Shown one piece after another: positions 23,975 through 31,289 of a stretch of DNA of 33,301 nucleotides; within the stretch, counting starts at the first letter, position 1, and every line of letters starts with the position of its first letter. The notes under the pieces were generated by a model. It did not search any database. It saw only the letters and a program-made list of their open reading frames with translations, and was not told the DNA's origin. The DNA is from Christiangramia sp. (lineage in GTDB: Bacteria; Bacteroidota; Bacteroidia; Flavobacteriales; Flavobacteriaceae), in contig NZ_JAPYPC010000037.1 of NCBI RefSeq assembly GCF_029937855.1, positions 1 through 33,301 on the forward strand. The letters run 5' to 3'. A program made the translations under genes and the position numbers.

Positions 23975-24120
23975 TCGCCACAACCGCAGTCTGAAACCCC
24001 GCAAGAGCCAGATTTCTTTTTGCCTCCTAAAAATGCCGGCTTCCAGACGAATTTGGTAATAATATAGCCTACAGCGATTAGAAAAGTTATAAAGACCAAT
24101 ATTTCCTGTAAAAGTTCCAT
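23971..24120 (-). CDS. FeoB-associated Cys-rich membrane miniprotein
   Basis: 49 residues from ATG at 24120 (MELLQEILVFITFLIAVGYIITKFVWKP). One membrane helix at about 6-24 is followed by a basic stretch and a cysteine tail, SCGVSDCGCGD (Cys40, Cys45, Cys47). This is the form of the small FeoB-associated Cys-rich proteins that follow feoB in Bacteroidota; they may bind iron or redox-tune FeoB, but this is not established. The frame is open upstream into feoB, but that longer start would overlap feoB and has no support. It starts 32 bases after the feoB stop. Confidence 0.88.
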   Translation of the reverse strand: MELLQEILVFITFLIAVGYIITKFVWKPAFLGGKKKSGSCGVSDCGCGD

Positions 24121-24152
24121 ATAATCTACGTCGTTTTTAATTCTATTCCTTA

Positions 24153-26255
24153 CTATTTTAAAAGTTGAAATGCTATAAGTGCAACTACATAAGCAAAGCC
24201 ACTCATTATAATTAATTGCAATAATGGCCATTTCCAGGTGTTGGTTTCCCGTTTAACGATAGCAAGCGTACTCATACATTGCAGGGCAAATGCATAGAAT
24301 AATAATAGACTTACCCCGCTGGCAAAAGTAAACAGGGGACCCCCCAATACCGGGTTCGTTTCCGCAGCCATTCTATTTTTTATCGTTTCTTCTTCGTCAC
24401 TTCCAACGCTGTATATCGTTGCCAGCGTACCTACAAATACTTCCCTCGCAGCAAATGAACTAATAATGGCAATTCCTATTTTCCAGTCATAGCCTAATGG
24501 AGCAACTGCCGGCTCAATTCCTCTTCCCATAATCCCGATATAGGAATTTTTTAATTTAAAAGAAGCGATCTCCTCGTCTAATTCGCTTTGGGTTATAGAA
24601 CTTTCAGAATCATATTTAGAAGTAACGATTTCTTCAGCATTCTCAAAATTATCTCCTGGGCCATAACTCGCCAGAACCCATAAGATCACAGAAATTGCCA
24701 GGATTATTTTACCGGCTCCAAAAACAAAGGATTTTGTTTTTTCAACTACATTGATCAGTACGTTTTTGATCATGGGTAGTTTGTAATTGGGCATTTCAAT
24801 TACAAAATAGCTCTTCGCCTGTGTTTTCATGATCTTGTTAAGGATCCATGCTGAAAAAATAGCCATTCCAAAACCTAATAGATACAGGATCATAAGAGTA
24901 ATCCCCTGTAGATTCAGGCCTAAATAGGTTTCATCTGGGATTACCAGAGCAATAATGATGAGATATACCGGTAATCTTGCTGAACAGGTAGTAAAAGGAA
25001 CTACCAGAATGGTGATTAAACGCTCTTTCCAATGTTCAATATTTCTAGTGGCCATAACTGCCGGAATCGCACAGGCTGTACCGGAAACCAGCGGAACTAC
25101 ACTTTTCCCGCTTAAGCCAAAACGGCGCATGATCCTGTCCATTAAAAAAACCACCCTACTCATATATCCGGATTCTTCCAGAATAGAGATGAAGAGAAAG
25201 AGAAAGGCAATTTGTGGAATAAAGATCACGATCCCGCCCAGGCCAGGAACAATTCCCTCGGCTATCAAACTGGTAAAGGCTCCATTAGGAAAGGTGTTTT
25301 TCGTCCATTCGCTTAGCGCGGCAAAAGCCGTATCGATCATATCCATTGGATAGCTGGACCAGCTATAGATTGCCTGGAAGATCAATAATAAGATTCCGAA
25401 GAAAATAACATAGCCCCAAACTTTGTGCGTTAAAGTCCTGTCTAATCTTGATCTAAGGTCGGTAGCGGCATTTTTATCAACCACCATGGTTTCACGTAAA
25501 ACCCCATTGATAAACTGGTAACGTAAAATCGTTTCCTTTTGCTGAAGTCTTTTAAGGTCACTGACCGATTTTGTATTAAAATCTGAGTTATTCTTTAATT
25601 CACCGCGATTAATATTCCCAAAGTTGACATCCTGAGTGATAACCAGCCATAATTTGTATAAAGACTGATTTGGGAATGCTTTTCTCAGATTTCCAAAATA
25701 CTCTGGATCTATGATGGAGGCATTTACGCAAGGATCTACCGGAAGATGGCGATAGTTTAAAATAAGTTCTTTTAGGTGATCAATCCCCATGCGTTTACGG
25801 GCGCTAACCAGGGCGATTTTTGTTTTAAGCCGTTCCTCCAGCAGTTCTGTATCAAGGCTAATTCCCTTTCTATCCATCCTGTCGGCCATATTTATTGCCA
25901 AGATAGTTGGAATACCAAGATCTTTAATCTGGGTAAATAATAGTAGGTTTCTTTTAAGATTTTCCACATCGCTTACTACCACAGCAACATCAGGGAAATC
26001 TTTGTCATTTTTATTCAGGAGTAGTTCAATTACTACATTCTCGTCAACAGAAGAAGCATTCAGGCTATAAGTTCCGGGAAGGTCTAGGATATGCGCTTTT
26101 AAGCCCCGGGGAAGCTTACAAATTCCTTCTTTTTTTTCAACGGTAATCCCAGGATAGTTACCAACCTTTTGGTTAAGGCCTGTTAATTGATTAAATACAG
26201 AAGTCTTACCGGTATTGGGGTTTCCAATTAAAGCAACATTAATTTGCTTACCCAT
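24153..26255 (-). CDS. feoB: ferrous iron transport GTPase
   Basis: 700 residues, full length. The N-terminal GTPase has the P-loop GNPNTGKTS (11-19), YPGITVEKKEG as switch I, DLPGTYSL as G3 and NMAD as G4. A helical GDI domain follows, then two Gate-type membrane units (VPGLGGIVIFIPQIAFLFLFISILEESGYMSRV, and GTACAIPAVMATR) to the C-terminus. It takes up Fe(II) across the inner membrane. It starts one base after the feoA stop, and the Cys-rich partner follows. Transcription should depend on the feoA promoter, which carries an iron-box-like repeat. Confidence 0.97.
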   Translation of the reverse strand: MGKQINVALIGNPNTGKTSVFNQLTGLNQKVGNYPGITVEKKEGICKLPRGLKAHILDLPGTYSLNASSVDENVVIELLLNKNDKDFPDVAVVVSDVENLKRNLLLFTQIKDLGIPTILAINMADRMDRKGISLDTELLEERLKTKIALVSARKRMGIDHLKELILNYRHLPVDPCVNASIIDPEYFGNLRKAFPNQSLYKLWLVITQDVNFGNINRGELKNNSDFNTKSVSDLKRLQQKETILRYQFINGVLRETMVVDKNAATDLRSRLDRTLTHKVWGYVIFFGILLLIFQAIYSWSSYPMDMIDTAFAALSEWTKNTFPNGAFTSLIAEGIVPGLGGIVIFIPQIAFLFLFISILEESGYMSRVVFLMDRIMRRFGLSGKSVVPLVSGTACAIPAVMATRNIEHWKERLITILVVPFTTCSARLPVYLIIIALVIPDETYLGLNLQGITLMILYLLGFGMAIFSAWILNKIMKTQAKSYFVIEMPNYKLPMIKNVLINVVEKTKSFVFGAGKIILAISVILWVLASYGPGDNFENAEEIVTSKYDSESSITQSELDEEIASFKLKNSYIGIMGRGIEPAVAPLGYDWKIGIAIISSFAAREVFVGTLATIYSVGSDEEETIKNRMAAETNPVLGGPLFTFASGVSLLLFYAFALQCMSTLAIVKRETNTWKWPLLQLIIMSGFAYVVALIAFQLLK

Positions 26256-26256
26256 A

Positions 26257-26487
26257 TTAGCCTATTAATTCAATTTCTATTAGCAGTGCTGTTTCCTTCC
26301 TTATTGCCAGATGACTCCCATTTATATTAAGGTACATAGGATCATGGAATGGGGCGGTTTGAACGAGCTCTACTTCGTTTCCGGGAAGGCAACCCATTTC
26401 AAGAAGCTTTAGAGGTACCATATCTGCAGAGAATTCCTTGATAATTCCACGCTGACCTCTTTTTAAATTAGCTACCGTTACCTTCAC
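26257..26487 (-). CDS. feoA: ferrous iron transport protein A
   Basis: 76 residues, an SH3-like FeoA domain (VANLKRGQRGIIKEF, then KLLEMGCLPGNEVELVQTAPFHDPMYLNINGSHLAIRKETA). It starts with GTG at 26487; I see no ATG nearby that keeps the conserved start. FeoA assists FeoB in Fe(II) uptake. The spacing to feoB is one base, so they are translationally coupled. The promoter directly upstream has a strong -33/-7 pair with an operator-like inverted repeat between the -7 box and the start codon. Confidence 0.94.
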   Translation of the reverse strand: MKVTVANLKRGQRGIIKEFSADMVPLKLLEMGCLPGNEVELVQTAPFHDPMYLNINGSHLAIRKETALLIEIELIG

Positions 26488-26493
26488 TTTTTA

Positions 26494-26510
26494 TTTAGAT
26501 TGATTTTAAA
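26494..26510. promoter_or_regulatory. inverted-repeat operator candidate (iron/DtxR-type box), copy 3
   Basis: TTTAGATTGATTTTAAA is identical at 16 of 17 positions to the copy before the AraC gene. It lies five bases downstream of the feoA -7 box, so it covers the predicted transcription start. The one change (C to T) breaks perfect symmetry of the right arm. A feoAB operator is the kind of site an iron repressor would use. Confidence 0.65.
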
Positions 26511-26515
26511 CAAGG

Positions 26516-26545
26516 CAAAAGTAAGGGAATTTAGACCAATACAAA
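26516..26545 (-). promoter_or_regulatory. promoter of feoAB
   Basis: On the minus strand TTTG (26542-26545), an 18-base spacer and TACTTTTG (26516-26523) match the Bacteroidota promoter well. The feoA GTG lies 28 bases beyond the -7 box. Confidence 0.65.
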
Positions 26546-26560
26546 AGTTAAAGGGATAAA

Positions 26561-27235
26561 TTATTGGCGATCCTCGGCTTTGAGGATCTTGAGGTCCTGC
26601 ATGAGGCTTTCTATGGCTTCGGGATCGGTTCCGTCATAAAACCCCCGAATTTGCCTGTGTTTATCTACCAGAACGAAATTTTCGGTATGTATCATATCGT
26701 AAGGGCCACCGTCACCGGTAGATTTTGTAGCCAAATAAGACTTTCGGGCCAGGTCATAAATTTCTTTTTTGTCGCCGGTGACAAGATTCCATTTTTCATC
26801 GATCACTCCTTTTTCTTCAGCATATTTTTTTAAAACTGGGACACTGTCTGAAACTGGAAAAACGGTGTGGGAGAGTAAATACACCTCGTCATCATTTTTA
26901 ATTTTCTCCTGAATCTCTACCATATGATCGGTCATGATAGGGCAAATAGTAAGACAGGTAGTAAAAAAGAAATCGGCAATATAGATTTTGTCTTTATAGA
27001 ATTTTTCGGTAATCGTATCGCCGTTCTGATTTACAAGCTTGAAATCGGCTATTTTATGATACTTTCTAATATACTGCATGCTGGAATCTACAAGTTCAGC
27101 ATTTACCATATCTGGCTGATATACGGGCAGACGTTCTTCAGGCTTCAGCAATGTATAGATACAAAAAACGATAATTACCGAAAGAATAAAGAAAACAATG
27201 GCAAAGGTTTTGTAACGTGCAAAAAACTTGAGCAT
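26561..27235 (-). CDS. SCO1/SenC-family copper/redox protein
   Basis: 224 residues with an N-terminal membrane anchor (about 10-30) and a periplasmic thioredoxin-fold domain. The copper-binding set is complete: Cys94 and Cys98 in FTTCLTICPIM and His183 in DMIHTENFVLVD. SCO proteins deliver copper to the CuA site of cytochrome c oxidase or act as thiol reductases. It is divergent from rseP and precedes feoA by 73 bases with a separate promoter in between, so it is probably not part of the feo operon. A -7-like TAACTTTG lies at 27252-27259. Confidence 0.93.
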   Translation of the reverse strand: MLKFFARYKTFAIVFFILSVIIVFCIYTLLKPEERLPVYQPDMVNAELVDSSMQYIRKYHKIADFKLVNQNGDTITEKFYKDKIYIADFFFTTCLTICPIMTDHMVEIQEKIKNDDEVYLLSHTVFPVSDSVPVLKKYAEEKGVIDEKWNLVTGDKKEIYDLARKSYLATKSTGDGGPYDMIHTENFVLVDKHRQIRGFYDGTDPEAIESLMQDLKILKAEDRQ

Positions 27236-27251
27236 GCCTTTAAAATTTTTG

Positions 27252-27259
27252 CAAAGTTA
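27252..27259 (-). promoter_or_regulatory. candidate -7 box for the SCO1 gene
   Basis: The minus strand reads TAACTTTG (TAnnTTTG), 16 bases before the ATG at 27235. No -33 TTG is visible at the usual distance. Confidence 0.4.
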
Positions 27260-27290
27260 TAGCCTGCGCATGAAATAGGCGAATCCTAGT

Positions 27291-27305
27291 GCTGAAATTT
27301 TCAGC
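27291..27305. repeat. 15-bp inverted repeat between SCO1 and rseP
   Basis: GCTGAAATTTTCAGC has perfect 7-bp arms around one base. It lies between two divergent promoters, upstream of the rseP -33 element. It may be an operator; its regulator is unknown. Confidence 0.35.
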
Positions 27306-27332
27306 GGAAAGAAATCACCTGAAACTTAAACT

Positions 27333-27362
27333 TTTGTAGGAGCTTTTAAAAACTTACTTTTG
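27333..27362 (+). promoter_or_regulatory. promoter of rseP
   Basis: TTTG at 27333-27336, an 18-base spacer and TACTTTTG at 27355-27362 give a strong Bacteroidota promoter, 26 bases before the ATG at 27389. Confidence 0.65.
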
Positions 27363-27388
27363 TGCGATTTTAAATTTGAAGTTAGCTG

Positions 27389-28705
27389 ATGGATCCATTT
27401 ATAGTAAAAGCCATACAATTAATATTAAGCCTTTCTTTACTGATCGTTCTTCACGAATTAGGTCATTTTGTTCCGGCAAAACTCTTTAAGACCAGGGTAG
27501 AGAAGTTTTTCCTTTTCTTTGATGTAAAATTCGCCCTTTTTAAGAAAAAAATTGGTGATACCGTTTACGGGATAGGATGGCTACCACTGGGCGGTTATGT
27601 GAAAATATCAGGAATGATAGATGAGAGCATGGACAAGGAGCAGATGGCTGAAGCTCCCAAAGAATGGGAATTTAGAAGTAAGCCGGCATGGCAACGCCTC
27701 ATTATCATGCTGGGGGGAGTTACCGTAAATCTTGTCCTGGGATTCTTAATTTATATGATGATCATGTTCGTTTGGGGTTCTGCTTATGTAGGCCCAGATG
27801 ATATGCCGGAAGGTTTTGCAGTGGTAGATTCTTTTGAAGAATTTGGATTCCAGGACGGGGACAGGATTCTGGAAGTAAACGGAAAGGAATTTGAAAATAG
27901 TCTGAATATCAACAAACATCTTTTTATGAGAGATGTTAACAATATTACCGTGCTACATCAAAATGGTTCGGAAGAAACTATTAGCGTTCCCGAAGAAATT
28001 GGAACCAGGATGTTCGAACAGGGTATTATGCAGCCTTTCGTGCCTATACAGGCGCCTGTACTTGATTCTATTCAAACGGGATTGGCAGCTGAAAAAGCTG
28101 GACTCGAAAAGGGAGATAAAATAATTTCTATCAACCATACAGAAATTGGATACTGGCACGAGATTGCTCCTGTAACCCTGGAAAATAAGAATAAGGAGCT
28201 GGACCTGGTTTTTGAACGAAATGGTGAAATTAAAAGCACCACGATCACTCCGGATGAAGAAGGTAAATTAGGTTTTATTAAAACCTTCAATTTTGATATT
28301 AATAGAAAAAAGTACGGTTTACTCGAAAGCATAAATAAAGGCTTTGACTATGGTTACTGGACTTTGAGGGATTATGTCTATCAGTTTAAATATGTTTTCA
28401 CCAAAAAAGGAGCTTCTCAATTAGGTGGATTTGGCGCCATTGGAGGACTTTTCCCTGATAGCTGGAACTGGTTTGGTTTCTGGAATACTACGGCCTTGCT
28501 TTCAATCATCCTTGCCTTTATGAACATTCTGCCAATCCCAGCCTTGGATGGTGGCCATGTGATGTTCTTATTATATGAAATGGTCACAGGAAGAAAACCG
28601 AACGATAAATTCATGGAAATTGCCCAAATGGTTGGATTCTTTATCCTTATAGCTTTAGTTCTATATGCCAATGGAAATGATATTTATCGCGCTTTGTTCG
28701 ATTAA
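27389..28705 (+). CDS. rseP: RIP metalloprotease RseP (site-2 protease)
   Basis: 438 residues. The zinc-binding HELGH lies at 22-26 within the first membrane helix, and the NILPIPALDGGHV motif near the C-terminus supplies the aspartate ligand. Two PDZ-like modules lie between (about 125-210 and 215-290; GLAAEKAGLEKGDKIISIN is a typical ligand groove). RseP-type proteases cut membrane-embedded substrates such as anti-sigma factors after a first cleavage. It has its own promoter and terminator, a monocistronic unit. Bacteroidota RseP is somewhat shorter than the E. coli protein. Confidence 0.95.
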   Translation: MDPFIVKAIQLILSLSLLIVLHELGHFVPAKLFKTRVEKFFLFFDVKFALFKKKIGDTVYGIGWLPLGGYVKISGMIDESMDKEQMAEAPKEWEFRSKPAWQRLIIMLGGVTVNLVLGFLIYMMIMFVWGSAYVGPDDMPEGFAVVDSFEEFGFQDGDRILEVNGKEFENSLNINKHLFMRDVNNITVLHQNGSEETISVPEEIGTRMFEQGIMQPFVPIQAPVLDSIQTGLAAEKAGLEKGDKIISINHTEIGYWHEIAPVTLENKNKELDLVFERNGEIKSTTITPDEEGKLGFIKTFNFDINRKKYGLLESINKGFDYGYWTLRDYVYQFKYVFTKKGASQLGGFGAIGGLFPDSWNWFGFWNTTALLSIILAFMNILPIPALDGGHVMFLLYEMVTGRKPNDKFMEIAQMVGFFILIALVLYANGNDIYRALFD

Positions 28706-28726
28706 GGCTCGATTAATTATATTTAG

Positions 28727-28752
28727 AAAAGCAGTGCTGTCGCGCTGCTTTT
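28727..28752 (+). terminator. rho-independent terminator of rseP
   Basis: An 11-bp stem, 28727-28737 (AAAAGCAGTGC) with 28742-28752 (GCGCTGCTTTT), closes a 4-base loop, with one T-G wobble. A further run of T follows. It starts 22 bases after the rseP stop, and is the clearest terminator in the window. Confidence 0.85.
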
Positions 28753-28831
28753 TCTTTTTAAGAAAATATTTCAGACCAAAGTCTTTGGCTTGCTTTAAAA
28801 AAGCATCGATATTTAGATCGGGTTCTTAGAC

Positions 28832-30745
28832 ATGAGCATGCAAGAAAAACTATCAGGAAATACCAAAGGGGCATCCTCTGGAAATATTGACAGAAAAAAA
28901 CTGCTGATATTTAAAATCTCAGCAGTAGTCCTGGCATTGTTATTTATTGTGTTACTGGAAGTGATTTTAAGATTCACAAACTATGGATCAGACTTTCCAT
29001 TGTTTGTGGAGGCTGAAAATAAGCCAGGTTATATTTATATGAATCCCAATGTTTCTAATAAATATTTCTTCGGAACCGATAATGCTACCTCCGGTTACCG
29101 GGAGATCTTTAAAGTTCAAAAGGAGGAGGATACAAAACGAATTTTTGTACTTGGTGCATCTACAGGGATAGGGTATCCTTACCTCAAAAACGGTTCATTC
29201 CACCGTTGGCTTCAGTACGCGATGAATGAGAATTTTCCCGAAGAGCATATTGAAATTATCAATTTGTCTTTAACGGCCATTAATTCCTACACGCTTAGGG
29301 ATTTTGCAGAAGAATTACCCAAATATGAGCCAGATGCCGTATTGATCTATGCCGGGCATAATGAATATTACGGAGCCTTAGGTGTTGGAGCGGTGAATTC
29401 TTTGGGAGGCTATCCGTCTGTGGTAAATTTAGCTTTACAAATTAGAGAGTTTCGTCTGGTTCAATTAATTTCAAATGCTATAGGAAAATTTCAGACTTTG
29501 TTTAAAGCGGAAAAACAGCAGGAAGAAACGCTGATGAAAAAAATGGTGGCGGAACAATCTATACCCCTGGATTCTGAAACTTATCAGGATGGAATTCATC
29601 AATTCCAATATAATTTTGAAAGGCTTTTGAAAGATCTTAATGATCAAAACATACCTGTTTTTCTAAGTACCATTGCTAGCAACGAGAAAGACATCAAGCC
29701 TTTTATTAGCGATAGCACTTCTACTAAAAATTCAGCAGAAAATTATTTTCAGCAGGGAAAAATAGCCTATGCGAATACTGAATATGAAAAAGCAAAAGAA
29801 AATTTTATAAAAGCGAAAGAGCTGGATATGTTGCGTTTTAGAGCTCCTTCTAAAATTAACAATATTATAAAGTCTTTTGAAAAATATGAGCATGTCTATT
29901 TGGTGGATACAGAAGCTGCATTCACAAAGCAATCACCGCATTTAAGTATAGGAAATGAATTGCTGGTAGAGCATGTGCATCCAAATTTGCAGGGATATTC
30001 CCTGATCGCTTATAGCTTTTACAAGGCTTTGGAAAGGGATAATGTGTTAGACCTGAATTGGAATAAAACCTGGACATTAAAGGAATTAAGACAGAAAATG
30101 CCAATTACCCAGCTCGATTCACTTCAGGGGGCCTACGAGGTGATGATGCTCAAACAGGGCTGGCCGTATTATGAAAAACCAAATCGCAAGCCTGGAAAGC
30201 TTGGTGTTCCGGAAAAGATCGCCAGAGAACTTGCCTTAAGAAAAATAAGTTGGGAGCAGGCTATGGAGTCATTGTACCGTCATTATTATGAGACAAAAGA
30301 TATGGAATCTGCCTTAAAAATTGCAGAAGCGATAAGCCTGGAATATCCTGAAGAAGCTCAATTTTTTATAAAAGCGGGAGATCTTGCCCTGGAAATGGAG
30401 AAAAGTGAGAAAGCAGTTTCTTTTTATAAAAAAGCTTTTAACCTGGAGAGATCGGTGGGCACAGCCAGAAAAATTGTAGTGAATCTCATTACGAACCAGC
30501 AGTTTAAAGAAGCCATTTCTTATCTGGAATATATTCAGAAAAATGACCCCCGGGACTTTATGAGCAAAAAATTAAAATCTGATCTAACTTTTTTATTAAA
30601 TGATTCAGTTCCTAATAAAGAACTGAAGTTAGCTGAAGTTTATTATCAGGTGGGCCAGAATAAAAAATCCAGAAAACTGCTTGAAGAATTTTTGGAAATC
30701 AATCCCGGGCATATAGAAGCGAAAAATTTGCTTAAAAAATTGTAA
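28832..30745 (+). CDS. membrane-anchored SGNH hydrolase-like protein with TPRs
   Basis: 637 residues. A membrane helix at about 25-47 is followed by an SGNH/GDSL-like domain: block I RIFVLGASTGIG with Ser110, IYAGHNEYYGA with the glycine/asparagine blocks, and VEHVHPNLQGY with the putative catalytic His. A single TPR-like unit (QQGKIAYANTEYEKAKENF) is inserted before the last block, and further TPRs fill about 480-637. Predicted to face the periplasm and remove or transfer acyl groups; the substrate is unknown. It starts the cassette with the DUF5989-like, SxtJ-like and carbamoyltransferase genes, all closely spaced. Confidence 0.88.
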   Translation: MSMQEKLSGNTKGASSGNIDRKKLLIFKISAVVLALLFIVLLEVILRFTNYGSDFPLFVEAENKPGYIYMNPNVSNKYFFGTDNATSGYREIFKVQKEEDTKRIFVLGASTGIGYPYLKNGSFHRWLQYAMNENFPEEHIEIINLSLTAINSYTLRDFAEELPKYEPDAVLIYAGHNEYYGALGVGAVNSLGGYPSVVNLALQIREFRLVQLISNAIGKFQTLFKAEKQQEETLMKKMVAEQSIPLDSETYQDGIHQFQYNFERLLKDLNDQNIPVFLSTIASNEKDIKPFISDSTSTKNSAENYFQQGKIAYANTEYEKAKENFIKAKELDMLRFRAPSKINNIIKSFEKYEHVYLVDTEAAFTKQSPHLSIGNELLVEHVHPNLQGYSLIAYSFYKALERDNVLDLNWNKTWTLKELRQKMPITQLDSLQGAYEVMMLKQGWPYYEKPNRKPGKLGVPEKIARELALRKISWEQAMESLYRHYYETKDMESALKIAEAISLEYPEEAQFFIKAGDLALEMEKSEKAVSFYKKAFNLERSVGTARKIVVNLITNQQFKEAISYLEYIQKNDPRDFMSKKLKSDLTFLLNDSVPNKELKLAEVYYQVGQNKKSRKLLEEFLEINPGHIEAKNLLKKL

Positions 30746-30751
30746 TTTAAG

Positions 30752-30904
30752 ATGATGGAAACTTTAAAGGAGTTTTGGCATTTTTTGAGGACCAGGAAGA
30801 AATATTGGATGATCCCTATCCTTGCAATGCTTTTATTGATAAGTTTTCTAATAGTTCTAACAGCAGGCTCAGCGCTTGCACCCTTTATTTATTCCCTTTT
30901 TTAA
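30752..30904 (+). CDS. DUF5989-like single-helix miniprotein
   Basis: 50 residues: MMETLKEFWHFLRTRKKYWM followed by a membrane helix (about 20-44) and a short tail APFIYSLF. The pattern EFWxFLRxRKKYWxxPI resembles the DUF5989 family, small membrane proteins that I recall next to SxtJ and carbamoyltransferase genes. It starts six bases after the SGNH gene stop, and SxtJ follows six bases after its own stop, so it is surely part of the operon. Either of two consecutive ATGs (30752, 30755) could be used. Function unknown; a scaffold or stabiliser for a membrane complex is one guess. Confidence 0.85.
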   Translation: MMETLKEFWHFLRTRKKYWMIPILAMLLLISFLIVLTAGSALAPFIYSLF

Positions 30905-30910
30905 ATATAT

Positions 30911-31288
30911 ATGCTGCATTTAACCAGACGACAATATATGGAAACCGGTATTTTGCTGGCTTTAGGATTTGTGGTTTTGGGTTGGTATGTTCAGGAATGG
31001 ATGTTTCCATTAATTGGCGCGGGTATTTTATTCATCGGATTGATAATGCCCGTATTATTTAAACCGTTGGCATTTCTATGGTTCGGACTGGCAAAAATTT
31101 TGAGTTTTATAACTTCTTATATTTTACTTGGACTATTATTTTATCTTCTGGTAACCCCGGTGGGCCTATTCAGAAGAGTGCTAGGAAAAGATTCTCTACG
31201 GCTGAAAGATTTTAAGAGGTCTTCCGGTTCGGTAATGCAGGATCGAAAACACACGTTTAGCGCTTCAGACCTAAAAAATCCTTTTTGA
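30911..31288 (+). CDS. SxtJ-like small membrane protein
   Basis: 125 residues with about three membrane segments (about 12-29, 33-53, 57-90) and a polar tail (LKDFKRSSGSV...). RRQYMETGILLALGF near the start and LLFYLLVTPVGLFRRVLGKDSL resemble the SxtJ family, named from the saxitoxin cluster but widespread outside toxin producers, and of unknown role. Here it sits six bases after the DUF5989-like gene and one base before the carbamoyltransferase gene, so a joint function with these proteins at the membrane is plausible. Confidence 0.85.
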   Translation: MLHLTRRQYMETGILLALGFVVLGWYVQEWMFPLIGAGILFIGLIMPVLFKPLAFLWFGLAKILSFITSYILLGLLFYLLVTPVGLFRRVLGKDSLRLKDFKRSSGSVMQDRKHTFSASDLKNPF

Positions 31289-31289
31289 T

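Noticed and set aside
24121-24231. Extended Cys-rich Feo protein reaching into feoB
   Set aside because: The extension overlaps the feoB 3' end and has no family likeness; the ATG at 24120 directly precedes the membrane helix typical of these proteins.
24955-25353. 132-codon plus-strand frame inside feoB
   Set aside because: Antisense shadow of conserved FeoB membrane segments; low-complexity translation and no promoter-like signal.
28814-28829. TTTAGAT...TTCTTAGA-like stretch before the SGNH gene as a fourth iron box
   Set aside because: Spacing and arms do not match the other three copies, and the genes downstream have no iron link.
30775-31062. 95-codon plus-strand frame spanning the DUF5989-like and SxtJ-like genes
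   Set aside because: It runs out of frame with two proteins that have clear membrane-helix patterns and would overlap both.
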